This document shows, piece after piece, positions 7,688 to 14,711 of a stretch of DNA of 64,000 nucleotides (within the stretch, counting starts at the first letter, position 1; the number at the start of each line of letters is the position of its first letter). A program made the position numbers and the translations under genes. This DNA comes from Bradyrhizobium yuanmingense (lineage in GTDB: Bacteria; Pseudomonadota; Alphaproteobacteria; Rhizobiales; Xanthobacteraceae): NCBI RefSeq assembly GCF_900094575.1, contig NZ_FMAE01000004.1, forward strand, positions 620,001 to 684,000. Direction: 5' to 3'. Under the pieces are notes generated by a model. It was not told where the DNA came from, ran no database searches, and saw only the letters and a program-made list of their open reading frames with translations.

Positions 7688-8503
7688 ATGAGTAAGGTAC
7701 TGGTCGTGACATCAGGCAAGGGCGGGGTCGGTAAGACCACGACGACCGCCGCGCTGGGAGCTGCCTTGGCGCAGCGCGGCGACAAGGTGGTCGTCGTCGA
7801 TTTCGACGTCGGCCTGCGCAACCTCGACCTCGTGATGGGCGCCGAACGCCGCGTCGTGTTCGATCTCATCAACGTGGTGCAGGGCGTCGCCAAACTCCCG
7901 CAGGCGCTGATCAAGGACAAGCGGCTGGAGAATTTGTGGCTGCTGCCGGCGTCCCAAACCCGCGACAAGGACGCGCTGACGGAGGAGGGCGTCGGCAAGG
8001 TCATTGCCGAGTTGCGCAGCCGGTTCGACTGGGTGATCTGCGACAGCCCGGCCGGCATCGAGCGCGGCGCTTCCATGGCGATGCGCTTTGCCGACGAGGC
8101 CGTGATCGTCACCAATCCGGAAGTCTCCTCGGTGCGCGATTCCGACCGCATCATCGGCATGCTCGATTCCAAGACGGTGCGGGCCGAGAAGGGCGAGCGC
8201 GTCGAGAAGCATATTCTCATCACTCGCTACGATCCCTCGCGCGCCGCGCGCGGCGAGATGTTGACCATCGACGACATCCTGGAGATCCTTGCCACGCCCT
8301 TGCTCGGCATCATCCCCGAGAGCCAGGACGTGTTGAAGGCCTCCAACGTCGGCACGCCTGTGACTCTGTCGAATGCCGATGGAGCGCCGGCACGAGCCTA
8401 TATGGACGCCGCTAAGCGCCTCTGCGGCGAGAACGTGACAATGCACGTTCCTGCCGAGCGCAGAGGATTTATGGACCGGCTGCTGCGACGGAGGGCTGCA
8501 TGA
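7688..8503 (+). CDS. minD: Septum site-determining ATPase MinD
   Basis: A 271-residue ParA-type ATPase. The deviant Walker A motif GKGGVGKTTTT is at residues 10-20, with signature Lys11 and P-loop Lys16. VVDFDVGLRNLDL follows near 38-50. The C terminus, GFMDRLLRRRAA, forms the short amphipathic helix that targets MinD to the membrane in its ATP form. MinD recruits MinC and is released by MinE. Its stop overlaps the minE start by 4 bp (ATGA), showing translational coupling. Confidence 0.97.
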   Translation: MSKVLVVTSGKGGVGKTTTTAALGAALAQRGDKVVVVDFDVGLRNLDLVMGAERRVVFDLINVVQGVAKLPQALIKDKRLENLWLLPASQTRDKDALTEEGVGKVIAELRSRFDWVICDSPAGIERGASMAMRFADEAVIVTNPEVSSVRDSDRIIGMLDSKTVRAEKGERVEKHILITRYDPSRAARGEMLTIDDILEILATPLLGIIPESQDVLKASNVGTPVTLSNADGAPARAYMDAAKRLCGENVTMHVPAERRGFMDRLLRRRAA

Positions 8504-8781
8504 GCATGGGTCTGCTTCGACTCCTCCGCGGCAAGAAGGCCACAGCACCCGTCGCGCGCGAACGGCTGCAGATCCTGCTTGCCCATGAACGTGGAATGCG
8601 CGGCCAGCCCGATCTGCTCGGTGTGCTGCGTGAGGAAATTCTCGCTGTCGTGTCCAAACATGTGATGCTGGACCCGACCAAGGTCATCGTCCGGCTTGAA
8701 CGCGGCGACGAGGTCTCGACCCTCGAGGTCGACATCGAGGTGCCCAACGATTTCGAGGGCAAGAAGGTGGCGGTCGCGTAG
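8500..8781 (+). CDS. minE: Cell division topological specificity factor MinE
   Basis: The 93-residue protein has the usual MinE parts. An N-terminal amphipathic membrane-binding segment (MGLLRLLRGKK) is followed by the MinD-contact region (ARERLQILLAHERG, about residues 19-32) and a C-terminal dimerisation domain. It stimulates MinD ATPase activity and so drives pole-to-pole oscillation. It closes the minCDE operon, and a hairpin terminator follows 39 bp after its stop. Confidence 0.97.
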   Translation: MSMGLLRLLRGKKATAPVARERLQILLAHERGMRGQPDLLGVLREEILAVVSKHVMLDPTKVIVRLERGDEVSTLEVDIEVPNDFEGKKVAVA

Positions 8782-8819
8782 GGGACGCGGCCGCAGACTG
8801 CCGTTTTGGGGTGGGTGAG

Positions 8820-8857
8820 AAGGCGGTCCGCCGGGCATGGCGGGCCGCCTTTGTCTT
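8820..8857 (+). terminator. Rho-independent terminator after minE
   Basis: AAGGCGGTCCGCC and GGCGGGCCGCCTT form a GC-rich stem around a six-base loop, followed by TTGTCTT. It closes the minCDE transcript. Confidence 0.75.
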
Positions 8858-8877
8858 GCCGTTCACATCGATTGGAC

Positions 8878-8903
8878 GGAACGCGCCCCGCGCCTCGATC
8901 GTT
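8878..8903 (+). promoter_or_regulatory. EcfG-type (general stress) promoter
   Basis: GGAAC at 8878-8882 and CGTT at 8900-8903 are separated by 17 bp, matching the alphaproteobacterial EcfG consensus GGAAC-N16/17-CGTT. Transcription would start near 8910, about 47 bp before the small gene at 8957. Confidence 0.6.
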
Positions 8904-8956
8904 GTGAACCACCCGCGGCAGCGTTGCACCGCGGCAGGTCAGACGGGAGAGCGCCC

Positions 8957-9142
8957 ATGATGTCCGAGGTCCAGGTCCATACACTTGCCCGGCAGATGCT
9001 CGAACAGCACGGCTTTGCTGCGATCGCGAAGGCCGCTGAGCAGGCCCAGGCCTGCGAGGGCCGCGGCGAGGCCGATGAGGCCAGGGAATGGCGTCACATC
9101 GTGGACGCCATGAAGATCATGCGCGGCCCGCATCAGAGCTGA
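8957..9142 (+). CDS. Small hypothetical protein
   Basis: A 61-residue soluble protein with two helices (VHTLARQMLEQHGFAAIAKAAEQAQ and EADEAREWRHIVDAMKIM), separated by a short acidic turn. I do not recognise a named family. The double ATG at 8957/8960 follows GGGAGAG, and the sequence keeps a plausible helical pattern throughout. It has its own EcfG-type promoter candidate 54 bp upstream, suggesting stress-induced expression. It converges on the next gene, with 18 bp between the stops. Confidence 0.6.
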   Translation: MMSEVQVHTLARQMLEQHGFAAIAKAAEQAQACEGRGEADEAREWRHIVDAMKIMRGPHQS

Positions 9143-9160
9143 CACTCGAACGCGCGAGTT

Positions 9161-9409
9161 TCAACGCTCGCCGCGATCGGCGCCTTGGGACGAATTGCGG
9201 TTCTGTGTCTGCGGCTGCGCGCGCTCGCCCGATTCCTTGCAGGGCAGGGGTTCCCACGAGCCGTCCGGCGCCTGCTGATAGGCACTGCAGGACGGCGAGG
9301 TGGACTTTTCCCCGCCCTTCTGGGCGTCGGAATTTCTCGCCAGTGCGGGCGCAGTCAGCACCGCGGCGGCTGCAATCGCGCCGGCGAAAACGAAATGGAT
9401 ACTCCGCAT
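9161..9409 (-). CDS. Small exported protein of unknown function
   Basis: An 82-residue protein with a clear Sec signal peptide (MRSIHFVFAGAIAAAAVLTAPALA, cleavage after ALA). The mature part is short and polar, has a CSAYQQAPDGSWEPLPC segment with two cysteines that could pair, and a Gln/Asn-rich tail. The start at 9409 is preceded by AGGAGG at ideal spacing; the longer upstream frame is not supported. Similar tiny periplasmic proteins are frequent in Bradyrhizobium, and none has a known function. Confidence 0.65.
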   Translation of the reverse strand: MRSIHFVFAGAIAAAAVLTAPALARNSDAQKGGEKSTSPSCSAYQQAPDGSWEPLPCKESGERAQPQTQNRNSSQGADRGER

Positions 9410-9516
9410 GAGGACCTCCTGTTCGAATTCGGAAAGAGGCCGCATGCTGTGAAAAATTATGACGATTTTGGGCCGCGGCAGAGGTTCCGTCGCGGCGTGC
9501 TTAACGGGGCGGCGCG

Positions 9517-9909
9517 CTAGCCACCCTTGCTGCGGATCAGGCCGGCGAGATTGGTCTTCTGGGCTTCGCACCAGCCGGACATGCCGAGGCGGCGCTGGTC
9601 CATGTCGGTCGCCTGGGTCGCGATCGCGACCTCCGCCATCAGGTCATCGTCCTGCTTCTCGCCCATCTTGCCGCCGGTATGCAGCCAGGCGATCGCCTTG
9701 CGCACCTTCTCGGTGGTGCCGTCGGGCAGGTGCATCTGCTGCGCCCTCTGCACGAGGTCCTGATAGGCGAGATCGGTATTGGGGCACTCGACCTTGGCGG
9801 CGAAGGCCTGCAAGACCATCGTCACATAGGTCGATCGCGGCGGCGCATCGCCCGCGAGGGCCGGCGCGGCCAACAGCAACAGGCCCGTCATCAGAAAACC
9901 GGTGCGCAT
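9517..9909 (-). CDS. Exported protein of unknown function
   Basis: A 130-residue protein with an N-terminal signal sequence (MRTGFLMTGLLLLAAPALAG). The mature domain is helical with two cysteines (VECPNTD and GWCEAQK) and several charged segments, so a small periplasmic helical fold is likely. ATG 9909 follows GGAG; an in-frame ATG 18 bp upstream lacks a good site. I do not recognise a family. It is divergent from the SDR gene at 10037. Confidence 0.65.
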   Translation of the reverse strand: MRTGFLMTGLLLLAAPALAGDAPPRSTYVTMVLQAFAAKVECPNTDLAYQDLVQRAQQMHLPDGTTEKVRKAIAWLHTGGKMGEKQDDDLMAEVAIATQATDMDQRRLGMSGWCEAQKTNLAGLIRSKGG

Positions 9910-10036
9910 CCCTGGGATCTCCTCCATTTTATCGAGAGGCTAGCGTCCGGCGCGCCGCTCGGCAATGGGATCGGGACACAATTGTCGCCGATCGGCCCAG
10001 TAGGCTAACCTGCGCTCCCCAGCATCGGAGCGCGAT

Positions 10037-10819
10037 ATGAGCCTGTTCAGCACGCCGTTCGATCCCACACGCGACACCGCGCTCGTCACCGGCGCAGGCA
10101 ACGGCATCGGCCGCGCGATCGCGCTCGGCCTGGTCGGCGAGGGCGTCCGCACCGTGTTCGCGGATGTCAGCGCGGAGCGGGTGCGTGCCGCGATCGGCGC
10201 GAGCGAGAGGCCAGGTCTCGCCGTGCCCTGGGTCGGCAATCTTGCCAGCCTCGAGGCCTGCGATGAGCTGCTGACATCAGCGCATTCCGCGCTGGGCGAG
10301 GTCACGCATTTGGTCCACAGCGCCTCGCCGCCGCGGCGCGAGGCGGATCACTTGCTCGCAGTCGATCGCAACACCTGGCAGGAGATGCATGCCGTCAATC
10401 TCGATGCCGGCTTTCACCTGGCGCGCGGGCTCGCCAAGCGGCTGATCGCGGCGAAGCGGCCGGGCTCGTTCCTGTTTCTGACCTCGCTACATGCGGGCAC
10501 GCCGCGCAACCTGGCGCATTACTCGACGGCAAAGGCCGCCATGGCGATGCTGGTGAAGGAGCTGGCCAAGACGCTCGGACGCTACGACATCCGCGTCAAC
10601 GCGCTGGTCCCCGGCGCGATCGCAGCCGGCGGGTTCGTCGCCGATCCCGCGCTGGCGCGGCACATTCCGCTCGGACGCCTCGGTGAGGCCGGGGATCTCG
10701 CACCGATGGCGCTCACGGTGCTGTCGAACAAGCTGTCCGCTTACGTCACCGGCGCAGCCTTCGTCGTGGACGGCGGATTGTCGCTGACGAACTGGTTCGA
10801 GGCGCCGGTGCTGGATTAG
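10037..10819 (+). CDS. SDR family NAD(P)-dependent oxidoreductase
   Basis: The 260-residue Rossmann-fold enzyme has the SDR cofactor motif TGAGNGIG at residues 18-25 and the catalytic Ser150, Tyr162 and Lys166 (YSTAK), so it should be active. The C-terminal GGLSLTNW segment is typical of classical SDRs such as 3-ketoacyl reductases and sugar or steroid dehydrogenases. FADVSAERVR after the second strand suggests NAD rather than NADP preference, because an acidic residue follows the strand. It stands alone, with no pathway partner to indicate the substrate. Confidence 0.88.
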   Translation: MSLFSTPFDPTRDTALVTGAGNGIGRAIALGLVGEGVRTVFADVSAERVRAAIGASERPGLAVPWVGNLASLEACDELLTSAHSALGEVTHLVHSASPPRREADHLLAVDRNTWQEMHAVNLDAGFHLARGLAKRLIAAKRPGSFLFLTSLHAGTPRNLAHYSTAKAAMAMLVKELAKTLGRYDIRVNALVPGAIAAGGFVADPALARHIPLGRLGEAGDLAPMALTVLSNKLSAYVTGAAFVVDGGLSLTNWFEAPVLD

Positions 10820-10820
10820 C

Positions 10821-11051
10821 CTAGCGCTGCCAGGCCGGCACCGGATCGAGCGGCGTGCGATAGACCTCGTTGTGATCGCGATCGGTGACGCGCACCGCGC
10901 AACCCTTCTGCTGCAGCTCCGGCTTCACCTGCGACAGCTCGCAGGCCAATTGATCGGCGCGATCGGAGGCAACCTCGATGTCCTCGAGGATGATTCCACC
11001 CTGGTTCTTGAACTCTTCACCAACCACGAGATCGAAATAATAGTAGGGCAT
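10821..11051 (-). CDS. DUF6894-type small protein
   Basis: A 76-residue protein beginning MPYYYFDLVVGEEFKNQGG. It has the typical DUF6894 layout: an aromatic first strand, an acidic D/E-rich turn (ILEDIEVASDRADQLACEL), a helix and a final strand (CAVRVTDRDHNEVYRTPL). These small cytosolic proteins are abundant in Bradyrhizobium and Methylobacterium and their function is unknown. The ATG at 11051 fits the family start better than the longer frame. It converges on the SDR gene with one base between the two stops. Confidence 0.7.
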   Translation of the reverse strand: MPYYYFDLVVGEEFKNQGGIILEDIEVASDRADQLACELSQVKPELQQKGCAVRVTDRDHNEVYRTPLDPVPAWQR

Positions 11052-11196
11052 CCGAATTCCCCGGTGTGACGATCTGAGCTTCAGTGCAAGTCTCAACACA
11101 TGTCGGATGGTACCACTGAGTCGACATCTATCGAATGAACAGAGCGCGCAATCTCTGGGCTTATGGCGCAGAAATGATGTGCAACGTGCGGGCTCG

Positions 11197-11211
11197 TTAA
11201 GAGTTTATTAA
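11197..11211. promoter_or_regulatory. CtrA-type box
   Basis: TTAA-GAGTTTA-TTAA matches the CtrA core site. It lies about 30 bp before the candidate small RNA at 11240 and 145 bp before the divergent DUF6894 gene. The surrounding DNA is AT-rich, so a chance match is possible. Confidence 0.45.
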
Positions 11212-11239
11212 ATATACCCGCGCGATCATTAGGCATGGA

Positions 11240-11318
11240 ATTGCAGCAGAACCGGGCTCCGGGAACCGGCAGCTGCAAGAGAAGGCCGCCGGCATAGATC
11301 CCGACGGCCTTTTCTCTT
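11240..11318 (+). ncRNA. Candidate small RNA with intrinsic terminator
   Basis: Two stem-loops lie back to back. The first pairs TTGCAGC (11241-11247) with GCTGCAA (11272-11278) around CCGG-rich inner pairs. The second pairs CAAGAGAAGGCCG with CGGCCTTTTCTCTTG, apart from two bulged bases, and ends in a T-rich segment like a terminator. No plus-strand gene precedes it; both neighbouring genes are on the minus strand. An orphan terminator preceded by a structured segment is a typical small-RNA signature. No known RNA family was recognised. Confidence 0.45.
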
Positions 11319-11413
11319 GAGCGAGACGTCGCTCACCGTAATCGCCCGGAGTTAACGCTTCACATCGACTCGGACAGCGTGCGTGAGCGCGTGACAGCAA
11401 GGCTGCGTCGTTG

Positions 11414-11543
11414 CTCTAAAGCGCGATGCGATCAGGATAAATCGTCATCGCGCTTTAGGTTGTTGTTGTTTGAGCATGATCTTTTCGGAAAACCGCTGCG
11501 CACTTTGCGCTTACGCGGCCCTTCGGGTTCGGATCATGCTCTA
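11414..11543. repeat. Interspersed repeat, GAGCATGATC/GCGCTTTAGG family
   Basis: The segment holds CTAAAGCGCGATG...CATCGCGCTTTAG as an inverted pair, then GAGCATGATC...GGATCATGCTC as a second. This two-hairpin unit is a recurrent intergenic element in Bradyrhizobium and related genera. Its right end supplies the stop codon of the coiled-coil membrane protein gene at 11541. Confidence 0.75.
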
Positions 11544-12614
11544 GCGCAGCGGCATCGGCGGACGCACGATAGGTCCGTCGTCATCGGCAACGGCTTGCGT
11601 TGTCGTGGTCGGCGCAGCCGGCGGCGTGGCGGCGGCGGCCTGCGATAGCGGCGGCGGAGGCGCGAGCGGTGCGGGCGAAGAGGCCGGCATGTAGGTCCGC
11701 GTTACAGGCGGCTTGGGCTTGCGAACCGGCGCCGCCGCAGGCTGCGGCGGGAGCGCGGCTGCGCGTGGGCGCGGATCGACCGGCGGCCTCGCCTCGGTGA
11801 CCGGCTTCGGTGCGGGAGGCCTCGCCATCTCGCGCGCCATCTGCTCCTGTCCGGCCTTCAACTCGGCGATGTTGGCCTTGAGCTGCTCGATCTGCTGCGC
11901 CATGGCGGCGAGATCGCGTGTCATCGATTGCACCGACTGCGCCGCGTCGACCGACTGTGGTGCCGCGGGCGCAGCCGCAGCAAGCTGAGCTGCGGGCGGC
12001 GCAGCAGCTTGATCTGCCGTTTGGTTGGGCGCGGCTTCCGCTGCGGTGGGCGCAGCCTGGGCGGCGGCGACCGGCGCGCTTTGCTGCGGTGTCGCAGACA
12101 GCAACGAGGTCGTCGGGAGCAGCGAGGTCAGCGCCGGCGTCCATTCGGCCAGCAGCTGCTTTGCTGTGTCGCCGTGCTTCTCCCAGGCGATGCTGGCGGC
12201 CACGCTGGCGCCGGCAAGCAGGAACGTGACGAACGCCCCGCGCAGCCACTTGCCGACCGAGGACCGCTTCTTCATCACGGGACCATCGCTGGACGTGACG
12301 CGGACAGCGGTGTCGATCGACGGTGCCGCAGTGGATTTTCCGTAGACGACGTTGATGCTTGGCTCGGGCGCGCGCGCCGGCTCCAGAGTGAACTTCGGCG
12401 TGACCTTGGGCTGCGGGGCAAACTTGGGTTCCGGGGCAAACCTGGGCTCCGGACGCGGCGCGATCTCTGGCGCCAGCGCAGGCGACACGCTGGCGGGGCG
12501 CGAGGCCCGCACGATCTCGGGCGAGATCTGGACCGCGTCGTGAGGATCGTTGTCCTTGACCGTGTCTTTCACGATCTCATCGACGATTTGCTTGGCGTTC
12601 AGCGTCGCGAGCAT
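11541..12614 (-). CDS. Single-pass membrane protein with coiled coil and Pro/Ala-rich tail
   Basis: A 357-residue protein in four parts: a Pro/Glu-rich cytoplasmic N-terminal region, a basic patch (MKKRSSVGKWLRG) leading into a membrane helix (AFVTFLLAGASVAASIAW), a linker rich in Ala/Gln/Pro, a heptad-like coiled coil (DLAAMAQQIEQLKANIAELKAGQEQMAREM), and a long Pro-rich tail. It resembles the protein at 28779-29792 in layout and in the coiled-coil sequence, so the two are probably paralogs. The family seems specific to this group, with unknown function; spanning the periplasm or scaffolding are possibilities. Its stop codon comes from an interspersed repeat. Confidence 0.7.
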   Translation of the reverse strand: MLATLNAKQIVDEIVKDTVKDNDPHDAVQISPEIVRASRPASVSPALAPEIAPRPEPRFAPEPKFAPQPKVTPKFTLEPARAPEPSINVVYGKSTAAPSIDTAVRVTSSDGPVMKKRSSVGKWLRGAFVTFLLAGASVAASIAWEKHGDTAKQLLAEWTPALTSLLPTTSLLSATPQQSAPVAAAQAAPTAAEAAPNQTADQAAAPPAAQLAAAAPAAPQSVDAAQSVQSMTRDLAAMAQQIEQLKANIAELKAGQEQMAREMARPPAPKPVTEARPPVDPRPRAAALPPQPAAAPVRKPKPPVTRTYMPASSPAPLAPPPPLSQAAAATPPAAPTTTTQAVADDDGPIVRPPMPLR

Positions 12615-12900
12615 CGCAGCTCCTTTGAAGCCCAGTGTTCGAGGTTAAGGCATCCGCATTGGCGCGGGGCTGATCCGAGGTGAGGCCATACCCGGTCCCC
12701 ATGTCGCACGAGTCCAGCCGGGTTTGACCAAAGCAAGGCGAGGGGATGGAGATGATGCGACACTCTTCCGCCCTTTGTGGTGATGGAACCCAATTTGCCG
12801 AACACGCGCATGTGTTCCTGCACCGCCTTGTTTTCAGCACGATTTTGGCAATATCTGGTGACGGCGGGGGCGTCGTTATTCCGCTATCGGGGGGCCGGCG

Positions 12901-13554
12901 GTGCCAAGATCTCTACTCGTTTTGTTCGTCGCAGCCCTGCTGCCGCTGGGCGGCTGCATGCAGACGACACTTTCGCCATCGACGGATGCGAGCATGACGC
13001 CGCGCGACCGTCAGTTGCTCGCGCACGCGCCTTACGCCAAGGCGAACGTGCCCCAGCAATATCTGCGTCACATCGTCGATTACCACCGCAAGGAGCAGCC
13101 GGGCACGATCCTGGTCGATACCGACGCGCGCTACCTCTATTACGTGCTGCCCGAGGGCAAGGCGATCCGCTACGGCGTTGCCGTCGGCGAGGAAGCCATG
13201 GCGTTCTCCGGCGTCGCGCGGGTCGGTCGCTTGGCGGAATGGCCGGACTGGGTCCCGACCGCGGATATCCAGGCGCGACTCGGTCCCTATCCCGCGCGCG
13301 TTCCCGGCGGTCCCGCCAATCCGCTGGGCGCGCGGGGCATCTATCTCTATGTCGGCAACAAGGACACGCTCTATCGCATCCACGGCACCAACCAGCCCGA
13401 ATATATCGGGCAGGCGATCTCGTCCGGCTGCATCCGGATGCGCAACGAGGACGTCATCGATCTCTACGACCGGGTGAAGCTCAATTCGATGGTCGTGGTG
13501 CTGCCGCCGGGACAGAGCGCGCAGGCCGCGGCGGGCGGGCGCTGGCGCGGCTGA
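12901..13554 (+). CDS. L,D-transpeptidase (YkuD) lipoprotein
   Basis: A 217-residue lipoprotein with a signal sequence ending in the lipobox LGGC (Cys19). It has a YkuD catalytic domain with His161 (HGTNQP) and nucleophile Cys177 in SSGCIRM. These enzymes make 3-3 cross-links in peptidoglycan or attach proteins to it, acting in the periplasm. All catalytic elements are present. The start is a GTG at 12901, chosen because the signal sequence begins there. It stands alone, downstream of a 286-bp region (12615-12900) in which no gene is visible. Confidence 0.88.
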   Translation: MPRSLLVLFVAALLPLGGCMQTTLSPSTDASMTPRDRQLLAHAPYAKANVPQQYLRHIVDYHRKEQPGTILVDTDARYLYYVLPEGKAIRYGVAVGEEAMAFSGVARVGRLAEWPDWVPTADIQARLGPYPARVPGGPANPLGARGIYLYVGNKDTLYRIHGTNQPEYIGQAISSGCIRMRNEDVIDLYDRVKLNSMVVVLPPGQSAQAAAGGRWRG

Positions 13555-13596
13555 GGTCTGCGCCGGTCAGTTCGAGTTTAGGTGCGTTGTCACGCT

Positions 13597-14028
13597 CTAG
13601 TTCTCAGGCCGGGCGACCCGCCATTGCAGCGTCGTGGCGTTGCCGTTGGCGTCGCCCGGCGCCTTGTCGGCGGGCGAGGTGTAGAGCGGGCGATAACGGT
13701 AGGCCCACATCTTGCTGCCGTCGTTGCGGTTGATCACGGTGAAGTCGCCGACGGCCCTGGCGTCGGCCGTTGCGGCGAGCGGCACCCAGCTCTCGATGCA
13801 CTTGCCGTTGCAGTTCGACGTCTTTCCCGTGGTGTCGCGCTCATAATAGTAGAGCGTCATGCCGTTGAGATCGACGAGCTTGGGCCCCTGCTTGGTCAGG
13901 ATGACCTTCGCGGGAGCCGTTGGCGCCTCGACCTTCGGCGGAGGAGGATCGCCGCCGCCATGGCCCCCTGCGACCGCCTGAACGGTCGAGAGCGCGACGG
14001 CCGCGGCCACAACGAGGAACCTGAACAT
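13597..14028 (-). CDS. COG4315-type secreted repeat protein
   Basis: A 143-residue exported protein with a signal peptide (MFRFLVVAAAVALSTVQAVAG). Two copies of the secreted-repeat unit of the COG4315 / PF03640 group follow: LVDLNGMTLYYYERDTTGKTSNCNGKCIESWVPL, then a diverged copy ending in WAYRYRPLYTS. The first copy keeps the Cys pair of CNGKC. The function is unknown; it may bind metal or heme. A CtrA-type box ends 22 bp upstream of the start. It converges on the YkuD gene. Confidence 0.8.
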   Translation of the reverse strand: MFRFLVVAAAVALSTVQAVAGGHGGGDPPPPKVEAPTAPAKVILTKQGPKLVDLNGMTLYYYERDTTGKTSNCNGKCIESWVPLAATADARAVGDFTVINRNDGSKMWAYRYRPLYTSPADKAPGDANGNATTLQWRVARPEN

Positions 14029-14049
14029 CCGAAACTCCGCCCCGCAAAG

Positions 14050-14064
14050 TTAATCGCGCGTTAA
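14050..14064 (-). promoter_or_regulatory. CtrA-type box upstream of secreted repeat gene
   Basis: Read on the minus strand the site is TTAA-CGCGCGA-TTAAC, a perfect match to TTAA-N7-TTAAC. It lies 22 bp upstream of the start at 14028. Regulation by CtrA is inferred from the match only. Confidence 0.5.
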
Positions 14065-14146
14065 GCGCCCCAATGCGGCCGACGTTAGCAGCCGAAGGTT
14101 AGTTCCTGGTTTCGTGCGCTGCGACAATTACGGACATGGTCCGCGA

Positions 14147-14611
14147 TCAGAGCTGCGCATCGCGCAGCGGCGCGCGGCTGAGCTCGTTGCCGGCGGCGAT
14201 GGCCTTGCGCAGCAGCCGCATCAGCTCCTCACCCTCTTTCGCGCTGAGGCCGCGCAGCATGATGCGCTGCGCGGATTCGACGGCCGGGGTGATCTTGCGC
14301 AGCGTGCGGCGGCCCTCGTCGGTGATCTCGAGCTCACGCGCGCGGCGGTCGCGGCTGGAGGGGCGCCGCTCCGCGAGGCCCTTCTGGACGAGGCGATCGA
14401 TCACGCCGGTGATGGTGGTGCGATCGTAGGCGATCAATCCGGCGAGCGTCACCTGATCGAGCCCCGGATTGGCCTTGATGGTTGCAAGCGCGGCGTATTG
14501 CACCGGAGTGAGATCGAAGCCGGCGTCCTCGACCTCGGCCAGGAACACCGCGACCGAGATCTGCTGGAAGCGGCGTGCCAGATGTCCGGGCATGTCGTTG
14601 TTGTCTTTCAC
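14147..14611 (-). CDS. MarR family regulator, MobR-like
   Basis: A 154-residue winged-helix protein with the MarR layout: FDLTPVQYAALATIKANPGLDQVTLAGLIAYDRTTITGVIDRLVQKGLAERRPSSRDRRARELEITDEG covers helix-turn-helix and wing. The start is a GTG at 14611 behind GGAGGAG; the longer frame runs through the operator. It is divergent from an FAD hydroxylase. In Comamonas testosteroni the MarR-type MobR represses the divergent mobA gene for 3-hydroxybenzoate 4-hydroxylase and is released by the substrate, so the same logic is likely here. Confidence 0.85.
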   Translation of the reverse strand: MKDNNDMPGHLARRFQQISVAVFLAEVEDAGFDLTPVQYAALATIKANPGLDQVTLAGLIAYDRTTITGVIDRLVQKGLAERRPSSRDRRARELEITDEGRRTLRKITPAVESAQRIMLRGLSAKEGEELMRLLRKAIAAGNELSRAPLRDAQL

Positions 14612-14653
14612 CGAGATCTCCTCCGGGGCAGAGCGGTGCGGATCATTGACAAG

Positions 14654-14672
14654 TATACTGATAGTCAGCATA
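14654..14672. promoter_or_regulatory. Candidate MarR operator
   Basis: TATACTGA-TAG-TCAGCATA is an 8+3+8 inverted repeat with one mismatch. It overlaps a second dyad, TCAG-CATA-CTGA, at 14665-14676. It lies midway between the MarR gene and the divergent hydroxylase, where a shared operator is expected. Confidence 0.6.
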
Positions 14673-14711
14673 CTGATCAATAAGAAACAGAATTTGGCGG
14701 GAGAGGTGCTC

